NCBI RefSeq assembly: GCF_000718305.1
Contig: NZ_JOFQ01000008.1
Span: 1-64,000, forward strand
Source of the DNA: Streptomyces niger
GTDB lineage: Bacteria > Actinomycetota > Actinomycetes > Streptomycetales > Streptomycetaceae
Length of the DNA stretch: 64,000 nt
Direction: 5' to 3'
Part shown: positions 61,339 to 64,000 of the stretch, piece after piece
How the letters are laid out: each line of letters starts with the position of its first letter
How positions within the stretch are numbered: the first letter of the stretch is position 1
Program-made: the position numbers and the translations under genes
Notes under the pieces: model-generated
Databases searched by the model: none
What the model was told of the DNA's origin: nothing
Seen by the model: only the letters and a program-made list of their open reading frames with translations

Positions 61339-62511
61339 GTGACGAACGAGTGGTACGGCTGGCGGGACGCGACGGAACGGGCGCTGTACGGGCCCGGCGG
61401 CTTCTACACGCGCACGGACGGTCCGGGGCCCGCCGGGCACTTCCGCACCTCGGTGCACGCCTCGCGGCAGTACGCGGGCGCCGTGGCGCGGCTGCTGGAG
61501 CGCGTGGACGAGGCGCTGGGGCGTCCGGAGCGGCTGGACTTCCTGGACATCGGCGCGGGCCGTGGCGAGCTGCTGAGCGGCGTGCTGGAGGCGCTGGACG
61601 CGGCTGCCGGAGCGGCGGCCGGTGGCCTGCCGGCGCGACTGCAGGCGCACGCCGTCGAGAAGGCACCCCGCCCCGAAGGGCTGGACCCGCGCATCACGTG
61701 GCGTGACGAGCTGCCCGCCCCGGGGACGCTCACCGGCCTGGTCTTCGCGAACGAGTGGCTGGACAACGTTCCGGTCGACGTCGCCGAGACGGACTCCGCG
61801 GGCGTGCCGCGCCACGTGCTCGTCCGGCCGGCGGACGGTGCCGAGCGACTCGGCCCACCGGTGACGGACGAGGACGCCGCCTGGCTGTCGAAGTGGTGGC
61901 CCTTGGGCGGCGCGGCGGGCGCCCTCTCGGAGACGGCGGATGCCGGCCCCGGAGCGGGCGCGGCGGACACTCTTTCGGAGCCCGGTGTCGCTGCCCCCGA
62001 AGCAGGCGCGGCGGGCGCCCCTTCGGATCGCGAGGTCGCCGGCCTTCAGGGGGCGGGGGCGCGTGCCGAGATCGGGCGGCCGCGGGATGTCGCGTGGGCG
62101 CGTGCGGTGGGGACGCTGGCTCGCGGCTTCGCCGTGGCCGCGGACTACGCACACGTACGGGAGGCCCGCCCGCCCTACGGCACGCTCACCGGCTTCCGGG
62201 ACGGCCATGAGGTGGCCCCCGTACCGGACGGCGGCTGCGACATCACCGCACACGTCGCCCTGGACGCCTGCGCGGCGGCCGGCGGCACCGGGGCGCTGCT
62301 GCTCACCCAACGGGCCGCGCTGCGCGCCCTCGGCGTCGACGGCAGCCGGCCGCCGCTGGCCCTCGCGACCACCGATCCGGCCGCCTACCTGCGGGCCCTC
62401 AACGGGGCCGGCGAGGCCGCCGAGCTGACCGACCCGGGCGGCCTGGGCGCCTTCCACTGGCTGGTCCAGCCGGTCGGCGCGGAAGCGGAAGCTGTCAGAC
62501 TGTCCCCATGA
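61339..62511 (+). CDS. MidA-family SAM-dependent methyltransferase
   Basis: 390 aa, COG1565/MidA (NDUFAF7-like). [22 protein letters not shown] corresponds to the family N-terminus; SAM-binding loop [16 protein letters not shown] (about 65-80), [12 protein letters not shown] and the acceptor-side [12 protein letters not shown] (about 133-144). A low-complexity Gly/Ala insertion lies at about 190-240. In mitochondria this family symmetrically dimethylates an arginine in the NuoD homologue. It overlaps the nuoD start by four bases (ATGA), a striking link. Its substrate here is inferred. Confidence 0.85.
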   Translation: MTNEWYGWRDATERALYGPGGFYTRTDGPGPAGHFRTSVHASRQYAGAVARLLERVDEALGRPERLDFLDIGAGRGELLSGVLEALDAAAGAAAGGLPARLQAHAVEKAPRPEGLDPRITWRDELPAPGTLTGLVFANEWLDNVPVDVAETDSAGVPRHVLVRPADGAERLGPPVTDEDAAWLSKWWPLGGAAGALSETADAGPGAGAADTLSEPGVAAPEAGAAGAPSDREVAGLQGAGARAEIGRPRDVAWARAVGTLARGFAVAADYAHVREARPPYGTLTGFRDGHEVAPVPDGGCDITAHVALDACAAAGGTGALLLTQRAALRALGVDGSRPPLALATTDPAAYLRALNGAGEAAELTDPGGLGAFHWLVQPVGAEAEAVRLSP

Positions 62512-63650
62512 CGGAGACGATGGTCGGCATTGGCGGTGCGGCGGAGAGCACGGACATGGTGCTCAACATCGGGCCCCAGCACCCCTCCACGCACGGAGTG
62601 CTGCGGCTGCGCCTGGTACTGGACGGCGAGCGCATCAGCCATGCCGAACCGGTGATCGGTTACATGCACCGGGGCGCGGAGAAGCTCTTCGAGGCGCGCG
62701 ACTACCGCCAGATCATCGTGCTCGCCAACCGCCACGACTGGCTGTCGGCGTTCTCCAACGAGCTCGGCGTCGTGATGGCCGTCGAACGGATGCTCGGCAT
62801 GGAGGTTCCCGAGCGGGCCGTCTGGACGCGCACGCTGCTCGCCGAGCTGAACCGCGTGCTCAACCACCTGATGTTCCTCGGCTCCTACCCCCTGGAGCTG
62901 GGCGGGATCACCCCGGTCTTCCACGCCTTCCGCGAGCGCGAAGAGCTGCAGAACGTCATGGAGGAGATCTCCGGCGGCCGGATGCACTACATGTTCAACC
63001 GCGTCGGCGGCCTCAAGGAGGACCTGCCCGCCGGCTGGCTCGGCCGCGCCCGGGACGCGGTGGCCGCGGTCCGCTCCCGTATGGACGTCTTCGACCGCCT
63101 CGTCCTGGGCAACGAGATCTTCCGCGGCCGGACCCGCGGCGTCGGCGTGCTGACCCCGGAGGCGGTGCACTCGTACGGCGTCTCCGGGCCCATCGGCCGC
63201 GCCTCGGGCGTCGACTTCGACCTGCGCCGCGACGAGCCCTACCTGGCCTACGGGGACCTGCAGGACACGCTCAAGGTCGTCACCCGCTCCGAGGGCGACT
63301 GCCTGGCCCGCTTCGAGGTGCTGCTGGAGCAGACGCACAACGCGCTGGACCTGGCCGACGCGTGCCTGGACCGGGTGGCCGAGCTGCCCCCGGGGCCGAT
63401 CAACCAGCGGCTCCCGAAGGTGCTCAAGGCCCCCGAGGGCGCGACCTACGCCTGGACGGAGAACCCGCTCGGCATCAACGGCTACTACCTCGTCTCCAAG
63501 GGCGAGAAGACGCCGTACCGCCTCAAGCTGCGCTCGGCCTCGTTCAACAACATCCAGGCGCTGACGGAGCTGCTGCCCGGCACCCTGGTCGCCGACATGG
63601 TCGCGATCCTGGGGTCGCTGTTCTTCGTGGTCGGCGACATCGACAAGTGA
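62508..63650 (+). CDS. nuoD2: Orphan NADH-quinone oxidoreductase subunit D paralogue
   Basis: 380 aa of the NuoD/49-kDa family, complex I peripheral arm. Conserved [14 protein letters not shown] (21-34), MHRGAEKL (53-60) and [11 protein letters not shown], and [11 protein letters not shown] near the C-terminus are kept. No other nuo gene is near, so it is a second copy outside the main operon. Arg55 corresponds to bovine Arg85; the normally invariant quinone Tyr (bovine Tyr108) is Trp78 in RHDWLS. It may act in an alternative complex I form or with another partner. Confidence 0.92.
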   Translation: MTETMVGIGGAAESTDMVLNIGPQHPSTHGVLRLRLVLDGERISHAEPVIGYMHRGAEKLFEARDYRQIIVLANRHDWLSAFSNELGVVMAVERMLGMEVPERAVWTRTLLAELNRVLNHLMFLGSYPLELGGITPVFHAFREREELQNVMEEISGGRMHYMFNRVGGLKEDLPAGWLGRARDAVAAVRSRMDVFDRLVLGNEIFRGRTRGVGVLTPEAVHSYGVSGPIGRASGVDFDLRRDEPYLAYGDLQDTLKVVTRSEGDCLARFEVLLEQTHNALDLADACLDRVAELPPGPINQRLPKVLKAPEGATYAWTENPLGINGYYLVSKGEKTPYRLKLRSASFNNIQALTELLPGTLVADMVAILGSLFFVVGDIDK

Positions 63651-63749
63651 GGCGCGGCCTCGGCCACAGGTCACGCCCGGGCCTCTTGTGACGCCCGGGG
63701 CACGGCCCGCTGTACGCGGAGTGTCGCCCGGACCAACACCAACAGGAAC

Positions 63750-63766
63750 ATCCACAGGGTGTGGAT
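63750..63766. promoter_or_regulatory. Inverted pair of DnaA-box-like sites
   Basis: ATCCACA-GGG-TGTGGAT; extended on the right to TGTGGATAA (63760-63768), the exact complement of the classic TTATCCACA box. The left one differs in the outer bases. Two facing sites lie in the gap between nuoD2 and the right terminator. Confidence 0.5.
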
Positions 63767-63822
63767 AACTTTTCGCCCACCCACCTGCCAGTGGCCCGAC
63801 GCGGTCTCGGAACGCACAAGAA

Positions 63823-63853
63823 CGCCCGCGCCGGTCGGTGACCGGCGCGGGCG
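63823..63853. terminator. Terminator, 14-bp perfect stem
   Basis: CGCCCGCGCCGGTC (63823-63836) pairs with GACCGGCGCGGGCG (63840-63853) with a three-base loop, followed by CTTCGTT. It serves the convergent nuoD2 and the partial gene at the right edge. Confidence 0.85.
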
Positions 63854-63884
63854 CTTCGTTCGTACGGCCTGTGGCTGCTGCCGC

Positions 63885-64000
63885 TTACTGAGCAGCAGCG
63901 CTGCGCAGCTCCGCGACGTCGAACTGCTCCGTCTCGTCGTGCGCGGTCAGATCGATGACCTCACCGGCGGCACGCTCGCCGGCCCCGGAGCCGACGTCGG
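63885..64000 (-). CDS. Partial gene, C-terminal fragment only
   Basis: A minus-strand frame running off the right edge ends with TAA (complement of 63885-63887) after an acidic tail reading GEVIDLTAHDETEQFDVAEL and then RSAAAQ. The remainder is outside the window, so no identity can be given. Placement before a strong terminator supports it being real. Confidence 0.6.
   Translation of the reverse strand, partial: DVGSGAGERAAGEVIDLTAHDETEQFDVAELRSAAAQ

Overview
This 64-kb window is high-GC chromosomal DNA from a Streptomyces or a close relative. The gene order supports this: trpS-proC, ilvD, radA-disA, sigE-cseABC, clpC-lsr2, the pantothenate/NAD block and an orphan nuoD. In several places it matches the order I recall from the S. 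coelicolor chromosome (inference). I found no rRNA, tRNA, CRISPR array, transposase or prophage gene, so the window reads as conserved core with small lineage-specific insertions.

Layout. 1-4.2 kb: a trpS of the attenuator-controlled type with a Trp-Trp leader peptide, proC, a membrane-tethered HTH protein and a small secreted SH3-like protein. 4.2-13.8 kb: a one-piece ABC exporter, a SulP anion transporter, an M1 metallopeptidase lipoprotein and a Ser/Thr kinase with a beta-propeller sensor. 13.8-19.4 kb: ilvD, a sugar-isomerase/TetR pair and Ppx/GppA. 19.4-25.1 kb: a sigma/zinc-anti-sigma/BACON fusion, radA and disA (c-di-AMP synthase). 25.2-27.7 kb: a WhiJ-type HTH/DUF397 module. 27.6-30.6 kb: a PNPOx-fold protein, a MutY-type glycosylase and a YVTN beta-propeller. 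30.8-34.3 kb: the sigE-cseA-cseB-cseC envelope-stress operon. 34.4-37.5 kb: a 14-TM exporter with a divergent TetR repressor, and a secreted M23 peptidase. 38.0-43.8 kb: two tandem paralogous NACHT (STAND) NTPases, the best candidate here for a little-studied defence or signalling system. 43.9-49.4 kb: clpC, an SCO3374-family gene, lsr2, a short N-acetylglutamate synthase-like enzyme and a BlaI-type repressor. 49.4-55.9 kb: an overlapping minus-strand operon DUF2520-panC-nadB-nadC-coaX for CoA and NAD precursors. 56.1-61.2 kb: a PLP lyase, an ArsR-type regulator, a DUF1992 protein and a two-component pair. 61.3-63.7 kb: a MidA-family methyltransferase overlapping an orphan nuoD paralogue. The right edge cuts an unidentified minus-strand gene.

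Three points stand out. (1) The NACHT pair shares N-terminal and NTPase domains but differs at the C-terminus, as in receptors with a common effector and different sensors. (2) The methyltransferase overlaps nuoD. In mitochondria the same enzyme family (NDUFAF7) methylates an arginine of the NuoD homologue. That arginine is present here, whereas the tyrosine that binds quinone in ordinary NuoD is a tryptophan. (3) Many genes have a TANNNT -10 box 6-7 bases before the start codon with no Shine-Dalgarno, so leaderless transcription is common here and decides several starts. All coordinates and motifs were read by eye; no database search was run.
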